This document shows, one piece after another, positions 22,990 through 34,020 of a stretch of DNA of 64,000 bases. Source of the stretch: Diphasiastrum complanatum (taxonomy: Eukaryota > Streptophyta > Lycopodiopsida > Lycopodiales > Lycopodiaceae). The position numbers were made by a program, and so were the translations under genes. Where the stretch lies: contig CM055101.1 in assembly GCA_029204225.1 (NCBI GenBank), positions 40,027,961-40,091,960 on the forward strand, written 5' to 3'. A model generated the notes under the pieces. It did no database searches. It was not told where the DNA came from and was given only the letters and a program-made list of their open reading frames with translations. Within the stretch, counting starts at the first letter, position 1. Each line of letters begins with the position of its first letter.

Positions 22990-24558
22990 CAATTGGGGAT
23001 TACCGTGGATTTCTCCGGGACATTCGGGATCTTTTTCGAGATTTCTTCGTGGCTTTTGGGGATGTTTGTGGGATATCTGCCTCTTTTCGGGGAGCGTATA
23101 TTTTGGATTTTTCGTGGCTTCCTGCAGAATTTGGGATCTTTTTGGGAAGCCATCCGCCACGGCGGATGCATTCTTCCATTATTTCTTTTTGCGGATTTTG
23201 TGGCTTTCAAGATCTTTCGTGGCTTTCGGGATCTTTGTCGCTTTCATGATCTTCGGGATCTTTCATGGCTTTTCCGGATCTTTCGTGGCTTTTGTGGCTT
23301 TTCGGGATCTTTCATTGCTTTTCGGGATCTTTCGTGGCAATTCGGGATCTTTTGTCTCTTTTTGGGATCTTCGAGAGCTTACGGGATCTTTCGTGGCTTG
23401 TCGTGGATTTTCTGGATCTTTTCATGATGTCTGCCTCTTTTCAAAATTTTTTGCGGCTTCCTGCAGAATTTGGGATCTTTTCGTGAAGGCATCCGTAGTC
23501 GCGGCGAATGCCTTCCTCAATTATTTCTTCACGAATTTCGTGACTTTTGGTGGATTTTCTGGACCTCTTCGGGATGTTTGCTTTCGTGGCTTTTCGGGAT
23601 CTTTCATGGCATTTTGGGATTTTTTGTGGCGTTTCGAGAACTTTCGGGATGTCTGCCTCTTTTCAAAAAATTTTGTGGCTTCCTGCAGAATTCGGGATCT
23701 TTTCGGGAAGCCATCCGCCGCGTCAGATGCATTCCTCCATTATTTCTTCGCAGATTTCGTGGCTTTCGAGATCTTTCGTGGGTTTCATGGCGTTTGGGAT
23801 CTTCGTGGCTTTTCCGGATCTTTCAAGGCTTTTCTGGATCTTTCGTGATCTTTCGTGGCTTTTTGGGATCTTTACCATCGCGGATTTCGTGGCTTTCAAG
23901 ATCTTTTATGCCTTTCAAATCCTCTTTTCGGAATGCCTTCCTCTAGATCTCTTCGGGATCTTTCGTGGCTTTCTTCCATTATTTCTTTGCGGATTTCGTG
24001 GCTTTTCGTGGATTTTCTAGATCTCTTCGGGATGTCTGCGGGATGCCCGTCTTTTCGTGGATTTCTGGATCTTTTCGGGATGTCTACCTCTTTTCAGGAA
24101 GCGGATATTCGGGATTTTTTGTGGCGTCCTGTAAAATTTGGGATCTTTTCGAGAAGCCATCCGCCGCAGATTTCATGGCTTTCGAGGCCTCTTTTCGAGA
24201 TGCCTTCCTCCAGATCTCTTCGGGATCTTTTTGGGGAACGGATTTTTGAGATCTTTCGTGGCTTTCGTGGCCTTTCGGGATATTTCGGGATGTCTTTTCA
24301 GCATCTTTCGGGATATTTCGCGCATCTTTTCTACATCTTTCACTTCTTTTCGACATCTTTCGCGCATCTTTCAGCATCTTTTGTGCATCTTTCCAGCATC
24401 TTTCGCCCCTTTTTGGAATTTTTGAGAGCTTTCGGGATCTTTTGTTGCTTTTCGTGGATTTTCTGGATCTTTTCGGGATGTCTGCCTCTTTTCAAAATTT
24501 TTTGTGGCTTCCTGTAGAATTTGGGATCTTTTCATGAAGCCATCCGCCGCGGCGGATG
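22990..24558. repeat. Array 2: TTTCGTGGCTTTTCGGGATC words with palindrome blocks
   Basis: Short words TTCGTGGCTTT and CGGGATCTTT recur every 20-25 bases. A longer block (CTTCCTGCAGAATTTGGGAT, GAAG, palindrome, CATTCNTCCATTATTTCTT) occurs around 23150, 23490 and 23710. A half-site lies at 24157 and a full copy at 24540. The palindrome is the one in array 1. Phe/Ser-rich open frames on the plus strand and Lys/Glu/Arg-rich ones on the minus strand are by-products. Confidence 0.9.
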
Positions 24559-24559
24559 C

Positions 24560-24850
24560 AGTCCATGTCACCAACGTGTGGCTCCCGCTATGCCATTTGG
24601 TCAGTTTGGCGACCACTATGCCTTGAGTTTCATGTGTGGATTGTCTTTGCCTTTGGTTATCTTTTGGGGACGAATTATAAGTTGGCTTTCGGGCTGGTTG
24701 GGATTCCAGTTTTCTTAAGTCTGAATGGTTAAGCTTGTTACGTTTTCTAAGTTGGCTTTTGCGTAAGTGCATGATGGATGAATGTTAGACTTAAGCACAT
24801 GTTGGGGAAACTGCTCAAATCCCTGCGCCCTTTGAGGTGCCGGTGCAACA
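24560..24850 (+). repeat. Truncated 5' LTR of element G
   Basis: Matches 32171-32451 from GTCCAYRTCACCAACGTGTG to CCCTTTGAGGTGC. It ends GTGCAACA two bases before the primer site. The left break falls at the end of the palindrome at 24540-24558. Confidence 0.88.
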
Positions 24851-24852
24851 TG

Positions 24853-24864
24853 TGGTATCTGAGC
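24853..24864 (+). promoter_or_regulatory. Primer binding site of element G
   Basis: TGGTATCTGAGC differs from the usual initiator-Met primer site by one base and lies two bases after the LTR. Confidence 0.85.
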
Positions 24865-25394
24865 CGACTAGCCGATCAACTACGCAAGTCTCACAGGGAT
24901 GGCCACTTTTTTGGATTTGTCAGGACAGTCGTTGTGCAAGGTGTTGCCCACAGTGCAAGCACAGGTGTGTCCACAGTTTAGGGTGGTCGGCATAATAGGG
25001 GACTTGATGAGACAAGCTGCTGCCCTTGAGGTGTAAGCACGGTCAGTTCCCATGGTTCGGGACTGGCGCCGTCTGCACGTAGGAATGATGAGGCAAAGTG
25101 CTGCCATTAGGTTGGTGAAAGCATGGTATGTGCCTTGTGGGGTGCGGGACGACATATTCAAACTATACGGGTTAACCATTCATACAAGTATGCTGCTCGA
25201 ATTCGGGTATAAAGCACGGGTGGTTCACTACTGGTGCGGAATAGCTACCGATCGCTTAGCTATAAGGGCTATCGACCATAGTTGGTGGGGCATGACTGAG
25301 GCAATGTGCTGCTTAATGGTGAAAGCACAGATGGTTGGATGGATGTTTCCCGTGGGCTAATTTTGTGATAGATTTGTGTGGGCGCAGCTAGGCA
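24865..25394 (+). other. Leader of element G
   Basis: No recognisable gag. Two short imperfect duplications built on GCAAGGTGTTGCCCAC/GCAAAGTGCTGCCATTAG and on GTAAGCACGGTCAGTTCCC-like words. The 102-codon plus frame at 25052-25360 has no known domain. Confidence 0.45.
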
Positions 25395-26466
25395 AAGCAT
25401 GTTGGGAGAGAGGGAGGAAGAATAAATGACAAACACGAACGAGAAGCGAACTCAAACAGAAAATGTTCGTGCACAGTAGAATGAGTTAAATGACTCTCTC
25501 CCTAAGCATGACTACGTCTATCAGAATGAACAGAACTTTAGTGATAGAAATCACAGTCATTCTAGATTATGTAGCCTAAATGGATGAAGCGCTAGATGAA
25601 TAATTTGTTGCGAATTGCAAGACAAATTATCTGTCGCGAATGATTCGCGAAGAGCTAGACTGTGCTCGACTGATAATTAGTCACAAATTATTCGCGAAAG
25701 ACAAGACTAAAGTTTAATCGTCTATTACCAGAAAGAGCAACAAGAAAGATAAGACAGAATGAAGAATAAGCATAGCAATATTAACAGATCTAAAACTCAG
25801 AACAAATGAACTGTGTCAGAGTAAGTATATCAAGTATACAAGTCAATAATGCGGTAGATTAGCCATGTATTGGCTGAGTGAGCTGACAGCAAAAGAGATA
25901 TCTGGCCTTGTACAGACCATTGTGTACATGAGAGATCCGAGTATCGATCGATACATGAATTCTCTCATCTGCTCCTCTTCCTGCTTTGTCTAGGGACATT
26001 GGTCCTTTGACAAATGCAGGCCTGGATCCATTGGTGAGTGAGCTAATTTACAATTCATCAAATTGTATTTGTTAAGAACATTATGAAGATACCTTTGTTG
26101 AGTGATATAAATCAGTCGATTTGCTCTGTCTCTGTGGATTTGAATTCCAAGACAAAAGTGAGCTTCGTCCAGATTAGTCATGTCAAATTTTGAGAACAGC
26201 ATCTATTTTGAATCCTTGACCATATTGGCATTGTTGCCGAAGAGCAACGTATCATCAACATACAAGTTGATGATAATGAAGGATTGCAGCACTAACTTTG
26301 AATAAACGTTGCAATCAGCAATGCTTGGTTTAAATCCTTGTTTAATAAGGAATGTGTTGATCCTCTAACACCGAGCTCTGGCAGACTGTTTCAAGCCGTA
26401 CAATGCTTTATGGAGTTTACAGACATGATTCTTCATGCCTTCCAAAACGTATCCTTTGGACTGGAT
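25395..26466 (-). pseudogene. Copia fragment H (element A family): LTR piece plus reverse transcriptase
   Basis: 25395-25850 resembles the LTR of element A (TTCGTGCACAGTAGAATGAG, CATGACTACGTCTATCA). 25850-26466 reads on the minus strand as RT: YVDDTLLFGNNAN, KFDMTNLDEAHFCLGIQIHRDR, YITQQRYLHNVL, LAHSPMDPGL. RNase H between RT and LTR is gone. It shares more sequence with A than with the other copia elements here. It interrupts gypsy G. Confidence 0.8.
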
Positions 26467-26518
26467 CATGTAGATATCTTATGCGCAGCAAAAAAAACTT
26501 GCCAAAAGAGGTGGCAGT

Positions 26519-28410
26519 CGATGAGGAACGATCACGAAGGAACCACAACTCTCTTGCGACTCGGATGGAGTTCAGATGCGATCGTTGGGCATTGCCGGCT
26601 GAATCGCTCCTACGAACCTCTAGAGTGTAGTCAGGCACTGCTGATCTACGTTTATAAAATTAATGCAGCATTCACCATAGTTTCAACCAAGATGCGGAAT
26701 TAAAATGAACAAGAGAATTCAGACACACGAATGACGACAGACACATTTGTATTCGAGATCAGACACAACAAGAAAATCATCTATATTGATCTTTCTCTGA
26801 TTTCTTCAAGCATTGCATGCAAATCCATGCAGTGCGTTGGCGTGGGAGAAACACGGTTCTCTCATGAGCAATCGTCTCGCTTTACTAGCGGACAATTGGA
26901 TCTATAGATCCTAGAAAGAATTGTCTTTGCACGCAGGCGGACATGTATTCTGCAATTTCGTCTTGATTGCTTACTAGCATCAGACTACTACATTACATTG
27001 TATGTGTATTTTGTCATCTATATGTCAAGTATAATCCAGTAAGTACAGTCGCTCTATGTAAATCTAAGATTAGAGTGATTAAGCATCTACAACTAATCCA
27101 GGAATTACAAGAGTGGCAAATTAGCCACGACCTAAAGTGTATCTGCTGACGTCATGCCATCAGATCAGATATCTGTACTTCTGGGTACTTGCGTGATCTT
27201 TGTTGGTACTCTTTGGAGCGTGAGGGCAAAACGAGTTTCGAGACATTTTTTGTGTCGCGTCGTTGGTTTCGTTTTCATTGTTGGTTTCGTTTTGCTCGTC
27301 TACCTTTCTCTCGTACTGGATCGCAAAAGATTCTTATGCCAGACTGCAAAAGATTCTCGTTCATGAATCTTTCGTGTTCGCAAAACTTTTCGTGTTTTGT
27401 GTCTCCTGACTTTCGTGTTCACGAACATCTACGTTAGAAAGAACCACTGATACCACTGATGAGGAATGATCGCGAAGGAACCACGACTCTCTTGCAACTT
27501 GGATGGAGTTCAGATGTGATCGCTGGGCACTGCCGGCTGAATCGCTCCTACAGTCCTCCAGAGTGTAGTCAGGCACTACTGATCTACGTTTATAAAATTA
27601 ATGCAACATTCAACCTAGTTTCAACCAAGAAGTGGAATTAAAATGAACAAGAGAATTCAGACACAAATGACGGCAGACACATTTGCATTCGAGATCAGAC
27701 ACAACAAGAAAATCATCTATATTGATCTTTCTCTGATTTCTTCAAGCACTGCATGCAAATCCACGTAGTGCGTTGGCGTGGGAGAAACACGGTTCTCTCA
27801 CGAGCAATCACCTCGCTTTACTAGCGGACAGTTGGATCTACAGATCCTAGACAGAATTGTCTTTGCACGCAGACGGACATGTATTCTGCAATTTCATCTT
27901 GATTGCCTATTAGCATCAGACTACTACAGTGCACTGTATGTATATTCTGTCATCTATATCTCAAGTATGATCCAGTAAGTATAGTCACTCTATGTAAATC
28001 TAAGATTAGAGTGATTAAGCATCTACAACTAATAAGGGAATTACAAGAGTGGCAAATTAGCCACGACCTAAAGTGTATATGTTGATGTCATGCCATCAAA
28101 TCAGATATCTGTACTTCTGGATACTTGTGTAATCTTTGCTGGTACTCTTTGGAGCATGAGGGCAAAACGGGTTTCGCGACATTTTTCGTGTCGCGTCATT
28201 GGTTTCGTTTCCATCGTTGGTTTCATTTTGCTCGTCTGCCTTTCTCTCGTACTGGATCGCAAAAGATTCTCATGCCAGACCGCAAAAGATTCTCATTCGT
28301 GAATCTTTCGTGTTCGCGAACCCTTCGTCTTCGTTTCCTTTGACTTTCGTGTTTGCAAAACTTTTCGTGTTTCGTGTCTCCTGACTTTCGTGTTTGCGAA
28401 CATCTTCGTC
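26519..28410 (-). mobile_element. Element K: two LTRs joined by little more than a primer site
   Basis: Two direct copies, 26519-27435 and 27457-28410, align along their length (GATGAGGAAYGATCRCGAAG at the left; TTTCGTGTTYRCGAACATCT at the right). The 21 bases between contain CCACTGATACCA, the complement of a TGGTATCAGTGG primer site. This makes it a minus-strand LTR element whose whole interior is deleted. Target duplication was not resolved. The paired 60-70-codon frames in each copy have no domain. Confidence 0.8.
27444..27455 (-). promoter_or_regulatory. Primer binding site of element K
   Basis: Minus-strand TGGTATCAGTGG, one base from the right-hand LTR. Confidence 0.7.
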
Positions 28411-28542
28411 AGGTTGAGGGCTGAAAGCTAGCAAGGCTTTGTAGTTAGAAACATTTTGTTTCTTCAGCAAATTTGCTTGAGGAATCAGTGATGTGTTTCC
28501 GGAGGAACTCCCAGCTAAGTTACCTCCTTGAAGACCAATGGA
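28411..28542 (-). pseudogene. Short antisense coding-like fragment
   Basis: Minus strand reads NLAGSSSGNTSLIPQANLLK then KQNVSNYKALLAFSPQPD without a stop. I do not recognise it; it could be a gag tail belonging to H, because it lies where the upstream part of that element would be. Confidence 0.3.
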
Positions 28543-29358
28543 CCATAAAATTGAGTTGGTACCAGGAATAGAACCAACTTCACGGGCACCCTATAGGATG
28601 TCACAAGAAGAGTTGGTGGAACTGAAATGACAACTTCGTGAATCGATAGACAAAGGATTTACTTCACCTTTTGGAGCTCGAGTGTTATTCGTGGAAAAGG
28701 CGGACAAGACTCTTCAGATGTTTGTGGATTACCGCATGCTCAACAAAAGGTACCATCAAGAACAAATACCCCATGCCTAGAATCGATGACCTGTTCGACC
28801 AGCTCAAACATGCCAAATATTTTAGCCAAATAGATCTTAGATCTGAATATCACCAAATTCAAATAACTAAAGTTGATGAGCACAAAATGGCTTTTCGAAC
28901 ACGGTATGGGAGTCACGAATTCAGGGTGATGCCATTCGGTCTAACAAACGCACCAACCACTTTTTGCACGTTGATGAACAACATTTTTCAAGACTGCTTA
29001 CATGAATTTGTCATTGTGTACATCGACGACATCTTAGTGTTTAGCCGTAGCCTCAAAGATCACATTAAACATTTAAGGACGGTTCTCCAACGACTTGCTC
29101 GCAAAAAGAGAGAAATGTGAGGTTGTGGTAGAGGAAGTTGATTTCCTTGGACTTGTTATAGGCTACGGACGAATACCAATGGATCCTAAGAAGATCAAGG
29201 TTATCTTGGATTGGCTAGCACCTAAAACTGTTCATGGCATCAAATCCTTCGTGGGGCTATGTAGCTTTTACAGGAGATTCATTGAGGCATTTAGCAAAAT
29301 TGTGGCACCATTGTTGGAGCAGACAAAGACTCATCTAAAGATGAAGTGGACACCGTGA
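28543..29358 (+). pseudogene. Element G reverse transcriptase
   Basis: Gypsy RT: IELVPGIEPTSRAPYRMSQEEL, a stop, [26 protein letters not shown], a frame change near 28745, then [41 protein letters not shown] and an intact catalytic [13 protein letters not shown] further frame change falls near 29100, followed by VDFLGLVIGYGRIPMDPKKI. It continues into RNase H. Confidence 0.9.
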
Positions 29359-29760
29359 AGCAGCGTTTCAAGAACTAAAATGACGGATCACTCAAGAACC
29401 CATTCTTGCCTTACTGAATTTTAGCAAACCTTCAAACTTTGCTATTGGGGTCGTGTTGATGCAAGAAGGAAAACCAGTTGCATATTTCTCAAAGAAATTG
29501 AGTGACGTAGAGCGACGATGGCCAACTCATGAAAAAGAAATGGTTGCAGTAATTCAAGTAGTGGAGCATTGGAGACATTATGTGGCAGGATAGCCCTTTA
29601 AGACGTTCACTGACAACGTATGACTCAAGTACTTCTCATCCCAAGGTATGCTCATGCCAAAGCAGGTGCAATGACAAAAATTTCTCTCAAAATTCAATAT
29701 AGACATTGTACATACGACGAGAAAGAACAATGTGGTAGTGGATGCACTGAGTAGACATGA
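29359..29760 (+). pseudogene. Element G RNase H
   Basis: Reads PILALLNFSKPSNFAIGVVL, then GKPVAYFSKKLSDVERRWPTH, EKEMVAVIQVVEHWRHYVAG, a stop, FKTFTDNV, two further stops, and NNVVVDALSRHEHL. In-frame stops near 29595 and 29622 make it inactive. Confidence 0.85.
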
Positions 29761-31270
29761 GCACTTGATGGCAACGGTAACAGCTCAGGTGATGGTCTAC
29801 TCCAAAAAATCAGAGAGAATTATGGTGCAGATGCATTGGCTTAAGGACTTAATGATCGAATTTCAGCTGGAAAAGCCTCGTAAACATTTTACTCGGAAGG
29901 ATCAAATGGTTGTTTATAAACATCGTAGAGTATATGTCCCAGACAACATCAACCTGAGGAAGAAAGTCTTGAGGGAACATCATGACGTACTAGCCGCTGG
30001 ACATCTAGGGGTGAATCACATGTATGAACTTCTCAAGAGAGGTTTCTATTGGCCAGATATGTGGGCAGACATTGAATCCTACGTGCAAACATGTCCTACA
30101 TGTCAACAAGTGAAGGTGGAACCGCTAGCCCCAGCATGAGTACTCCGGCCATTACCAGTACCAACATATTCTTGGGATTCAGTGAGCATGGATTTTATTG
30201 TTCAACTACCACGTTGCCAAGGTTTCGACTCGAATTATGTGGTGGTTGACCATTTTTCAAAACAAGCTCACCTTGTACGAACTAAGAGTTCAGTGACAAC
30301 TGAAAAAGTGGCAAGGTTATTTTTCAAATGTGTTTTCAAATACCATGGCCCGCCTAGAACGATTATTTCTGACCGAGACACCAAGTTCGTAGGAAAGTTT
30401 TGGACATGTCTATTTCACCTCGTGGGGACTGGACTGAATCTCAGCACTACTTATCACCCTCAGACAAATGGGCAAACTGAGCGAGTTAATTGACAAATTG
30501 TACAATATTTACGGAATTATGTCTCTTGGAACCAATCTGATTGGGTCAGCTACTTGGATATCCTCGAGTTCGCACATAACAACGAAGTGAACAGATCTAC
30601 TGGAAAGCCACCATTCGAGATAAGCAATGGTCTGTTACCGATTGTTCCGAGCTTTTTTCTTACAAGCGTGCAAGAAACTCCGGTACCCACTACAAAGGAA
30701 TTCATCAATGAGTGGCACACAAAGCTTACAGAGGTGAAGACATTTTTGGAGCAATCACAACGTAGCATGGCAGCCGATGTAAACCCACATCGACTGGAAT
30801 TTAAGGAAGGTGATCAAGTTTGGCCGAACACTAAAAATCTCGCGTTGCCAAAAGGATTATCTCATAAGTTCATTCGACCTTATGCTGGGCCCTATTATGT
30901 CACAAAGAAGATCAATCCAGTGGCTTATAGATTGGTGCTGCCATCCACCTTGGATATATACAATGAGTTTCACATCTCATTACTCAAACGGTACAAACCG
31001 GATGAGCAATTTGATCGACAACATGAACTCCGTCACCCACCAACGACACTTGAAGATACAAAGAGACAACTTGTACCAGAACAAATATTGGCACATAGAA
31101 AGCGAACTGGCATTCAATGTGAATATCTAGTGAAGTGACTACAGGCTCCACTCATTGAGACTTCTTGGGAGTACGAAGACAAACTTAAGGTGGGAGACCC
31201 TAAAGTACTAAAGGATTATCTGGCGAAAATCAACATAACAGCCGTTTTTCTAGATTGGCACATAATGTTC
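29761..31270 (+). pseudogene. Element G integrase with C-terminal chromodomain
   Basis: Zinc domain: HHDVLAAGHLGVNHMYELLK and CPTCQQVK. A stop at 30137-30139 is followed by the core: SMDFIVQLP, ISDRDTKFVGKFW and YHPQTNGQTERVN, so all three catalytic acids are present, then a stop at 30491-30493. The C-terminus (30554-31138) has FEISNGLLPIVPSFF and FKEGDQVWPNTKNL and leads into a chromodomain: PEQILAHRKR, CEYLVK, a TGA stop in place of the usual Trp, then SWEYEDKL. A chromodomain places G among chromoviruses. Confidence 0.88.
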
Positions 31271-31524
31271 TATCCGGCTGCATGCCTTCTTCATGAACAC
31301 TAATGACCACTATGAAGTTCAAGGAACTTCCATGTACCTTTCTTATTTTGTCAATAAATCACTTGTAGCTTTACACAGGTTTTACGTAATTAGTGAACTT
31401 AATCTACATTTTTTCTGTGCTACTGCTAATGTATCTCTAATTTAAGTTGTTAAGGCCGGTGAATTAAGCCCGTGCCATGTGTCCTAGGTCTAGTTTGGCC
31501 CTGATGAGGACATTAGCTTTTTCA

Positions 31525-31537
31525 AATAAGGGGAGGA
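31525..31537 (+). promoter_or_regulatory. Polypurine tract of element G
   Basis: AATAAGGGGAGGA lies directly before the LTR start TGTTGTAAAGC. Confidence 0.8.
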
Positions 31538-32451
31538 TGTTGTAAAGCTGACTCAGGTGCACCAAGGTGCCCTATAAGACTCTAAGGGGTGACACTCCCT
31601 AAAGGTCTCAGAGCAAGTTAGGAAGTCAAGGACCGAGCCTCCGACCTATGGTGAGCCAGTCAAGTAGTCCGAAGTCATGAGCTAGCTCTGGAGCTCGAGT
31701 CATGGCCTAGTCAGGAGCCAAGTTGATTCTGCTGCCAGGACGGCTCCCAGAACCCATGTCTGGGAGACAGACTGATTCTGTTAGGCTTGCCAAGCTTAAT
31801 CAGCAAAATAAAAACTAAGTCCAGAAAAGCATGCTTTACTAGAAAGCACTATATTCCAGGACAGAGGGGGCGCGCCAAATCACACCAGAACTATAGGGGA
31901 AGTCCTCCAGACAGAAACTTGGGCAGCTCAACCAACGCCATGAATACAGTCGCTAGGTCTCAGCTCCCTCTACCAGCGCGAGCCAAGCATAATGCCCAGC
32001 ATGTGTTGGTGGCCCCGAGACCAGTCAGTCTATGTATGAATATAACCTCTTTCAAATTTAATAAAGTTGATCCTTAGGGATGATTACCATTTCGGTTTCG
32101 CCTGCGAGACTGGTCCAAGTGGAAGGACCCTTACTACAACCTTTTTGCGTCGTTGGTGGCTAAGGGTCCACATCACCAACGTGTGGCTCGCTGCTATGCC
32201 GTTTGGTCAGTTTGGCGACAACTATGCCTTGAGTTTCATGTGTGGCTTGTCTTTGCCTTTGGTTACCTTTTGGGGACGGATTCTAAGTTGGCTTTCGGGT
32301 TGGTTGGGATTCCAGTTTTCTTAAGTCTGTGGTTAAGCTTGTTACGTTTTCTAAGTTGGCTTTTACGTTTGCATGACGGATGAATGTTAGACTTAAGCGC
32401 GTGTTGGAAAACCGCTCAAGTCCCAACGCCCTTTGAGGTGCTGACGTAATA
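31538..32451 (+). repeat. 3' LTR of element G (about 914 bp)
   Basis: Starts TGTTGTAAAGCTGACTC and ends by comparison with the 5' copy at ...GACGTAATA. A polyadenylation-type AATAAA lies near 32060. The target duplication cannot be tested because the 5' end is lost. Confidence 0.87.
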
Positions 32452-33360
32452 GGTGTCCATGAAAACCCACTTCATGTCTTCATTTTTCACCTTGGAGACT
32501 TTGCTCTATGAATGTGGCTATGCCTTTTATGGTTAATTTACGATGTGCATGTGGTGCATAACCATGTATTTACTGCAAAAAAACATCACAATTTATTCCA
32601 AACATGATGTAATGATTGACATTTTATACCTAAGGTTCTATCCAAGTATTAGTAGCATGGTGGATAATGACTTGTATGTGGGTCTACCAAAGTTTGATTC
32701 TTTGTATGTGTGTGAGGATATATCTTGGTGCTTATGAAAGTAGGTAACCTTTTAATGTTGAATTGTTTGCACTAGGCAAACGGCCCCTTTGCTCTAAAAT
32801 ATTATTAATCAAGTAAGAAATGCACTAATTTCAAAGTTCTCTTCTTGACAAATCTAGCCAATTCGACTACATACTTGAATTTTTATTTTTGTCCTAATAA
32901 TGGGTGCCTCATCAACTACATATTATGTCGTAACTTGCCACTAACGTCCCTTCATTAAGAAGAAAAAAGCGTACTTTCCAATGTTGAGAGGCTCCCTTTA
33001 TTCTCAAAAAAAAAACTCAAAATGCTATTAGGGCAAAATGACATGAAGAATTGCAATTTTTTCATGTAGCTTGATATGATTTTTGAGCTCTTTTAGTATT
33101 TTAGAATCCATAAATCTATTGGCGCACAATTACAACATCAATCTTTTCCAACAAAAAAAAGAAAAGTTAAAAACTACCCGTCTCCCTCCACCCACATTAA
33201 AAAGGATAAGTTAAACAATGAAAAGTCTTACCTACTTAGCATTAATCGCAGATTATCTGAGTTTAATTAATCCTAACCAGGTGAACATTTTTCTTATTCC
33301 GTGAATATATCTTAATCGCACGGACATCGTTGGAAACATACGTTCACGATTGATAACTAT

Positions 33361-33368
33361 CCACGTGC
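33361..33368. promoter_or_regulatory. CACGTG (G-box) upstream of NUB1-like gene
   Basis: CCACGTGC, about 300 bases before the start codon. This core binds bZIP and bHLH factors in plants; a role here is inferred from position only. Confidence 0.4.
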
Positions 33369-33504
33369 CAAGCGTAGCATCTAAGCGTGCGCTCCTTCGC
33401 CCCCATCGCTTTCTCTCTTCTTCCTCTTCGTCGTGTTGCTTCATCTTCCCAGTATCTTAGATACACTCTCCACCGTCGATCTCATTACCAGGACCCAGAT
33501 CTCG

Positions 33505-33512
33505 CCACGTGG
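33505..33512. promoter_or_regulatory. Palindromic G-box CCACGTGG
   Basis: A second, perfectly palindromic CACGTG box about 155 bases before the start codon, followed at about 33527 by a related CTCCGCGTGG. Confidence 0.45.
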
Positions 33513-33664
33513 ACCGTCAAAAATTCTCCGCGTGGCACTATGACTCGTGGCTAACATCCAAGTGCGCGCGTGTGAAACCTACCTACCCCCTCGCCTCGCC
33601 CTCCCTTCTTCACTGTTTTCTCTTTCATTTGTTTCCATTGCGTGCCATTTGATTCTTTTGCGCA

Positions 33665-34020
33665 ATGGCGATGGCGAGCAGAAGCGAAGGAGGAGGAGGA
33701 GGAGGAGAGGAGAGAAGGCGAGGGATGGTAAAGGTGGCGGGGGCATGGTCGGGCACACTGGAAGCGCCTCTGGATGAATGGACAGTGGCTGATCTGAGAG
33801 GCGAGCTTTCGCAACGCTCCGGCTTCCCTGCAAACTCCATAAACCTAATCAGTGCAGGCAAAACCCTTAGGGATGATGGAAGCGCTTCCTCGGGTGGCCG
33901 TAGCCTCAGAAGCCTGGGGCTGAAGGACAATTGCAAGCTGCTCATGACTCGCATCGGCGCCGAGCAAGCCGCTCCTGTGATTGTTGCAAAAGAGCGGGCA
34001 GATCGCCTCGCCAGAATCAA
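33665..34020 (+). CDS. NUB1: NUB1-like exon 1 (ubiquitin-like domain)
   Basis: Encodes residues 1-118 plus two bases of Lys119. It opens with a Gly/Glu/Arg-rich leader, then the ubiquitin-like fold. The donor is AA|GTAAAA. Confidence 0.88.

Larger units (their letters stand above)
24560..32451 (+). mobile_element. Element G: Ty3/gypsy chromovirus, rearranged
   Basis: Truncated 5' LTR (24560-24850), primer site (24853-24864), leader, then foreign inserts H and K in place of gag and protease. Pol from RT to a chromodomain (28543-31270), purine tract and full 3' LTR (31538-32451) follow. The 5' LTR lacks its first 600 or so bases and instead abuts array 2. Stops and frameshifts are frequent. 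A partial inverted LTR of the same family lies at 17928-18285. Confidence 0.85.
32452..33664 (+). promoter_or_regulatory. Upstream region and likely promoter of the NUB1-like gene
   Basis: 32452-33290 shows no gene. 33290-33664 is more GC-rich, with two CACGTG boxes and a pyrimidine-rich stretch (CCTCGCCCTCCCTTCTTC) some 70 bases before the start codon, a common setting for plant transcription starts. No clear TATA box is seen. Confidence 0.5.

Noticed and set aside
23066-24517. Long Phe/Ser/Gly-rich frames on the plus strand
   Set aside because: All come from the short-word array; three frames are open at once, as expected for repeats whose words lack stops.
20825-24558. CRISPR-like array
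   Set aside because: Spacing is too long, spacers are themselves repeated, and the host is a eukaryote.
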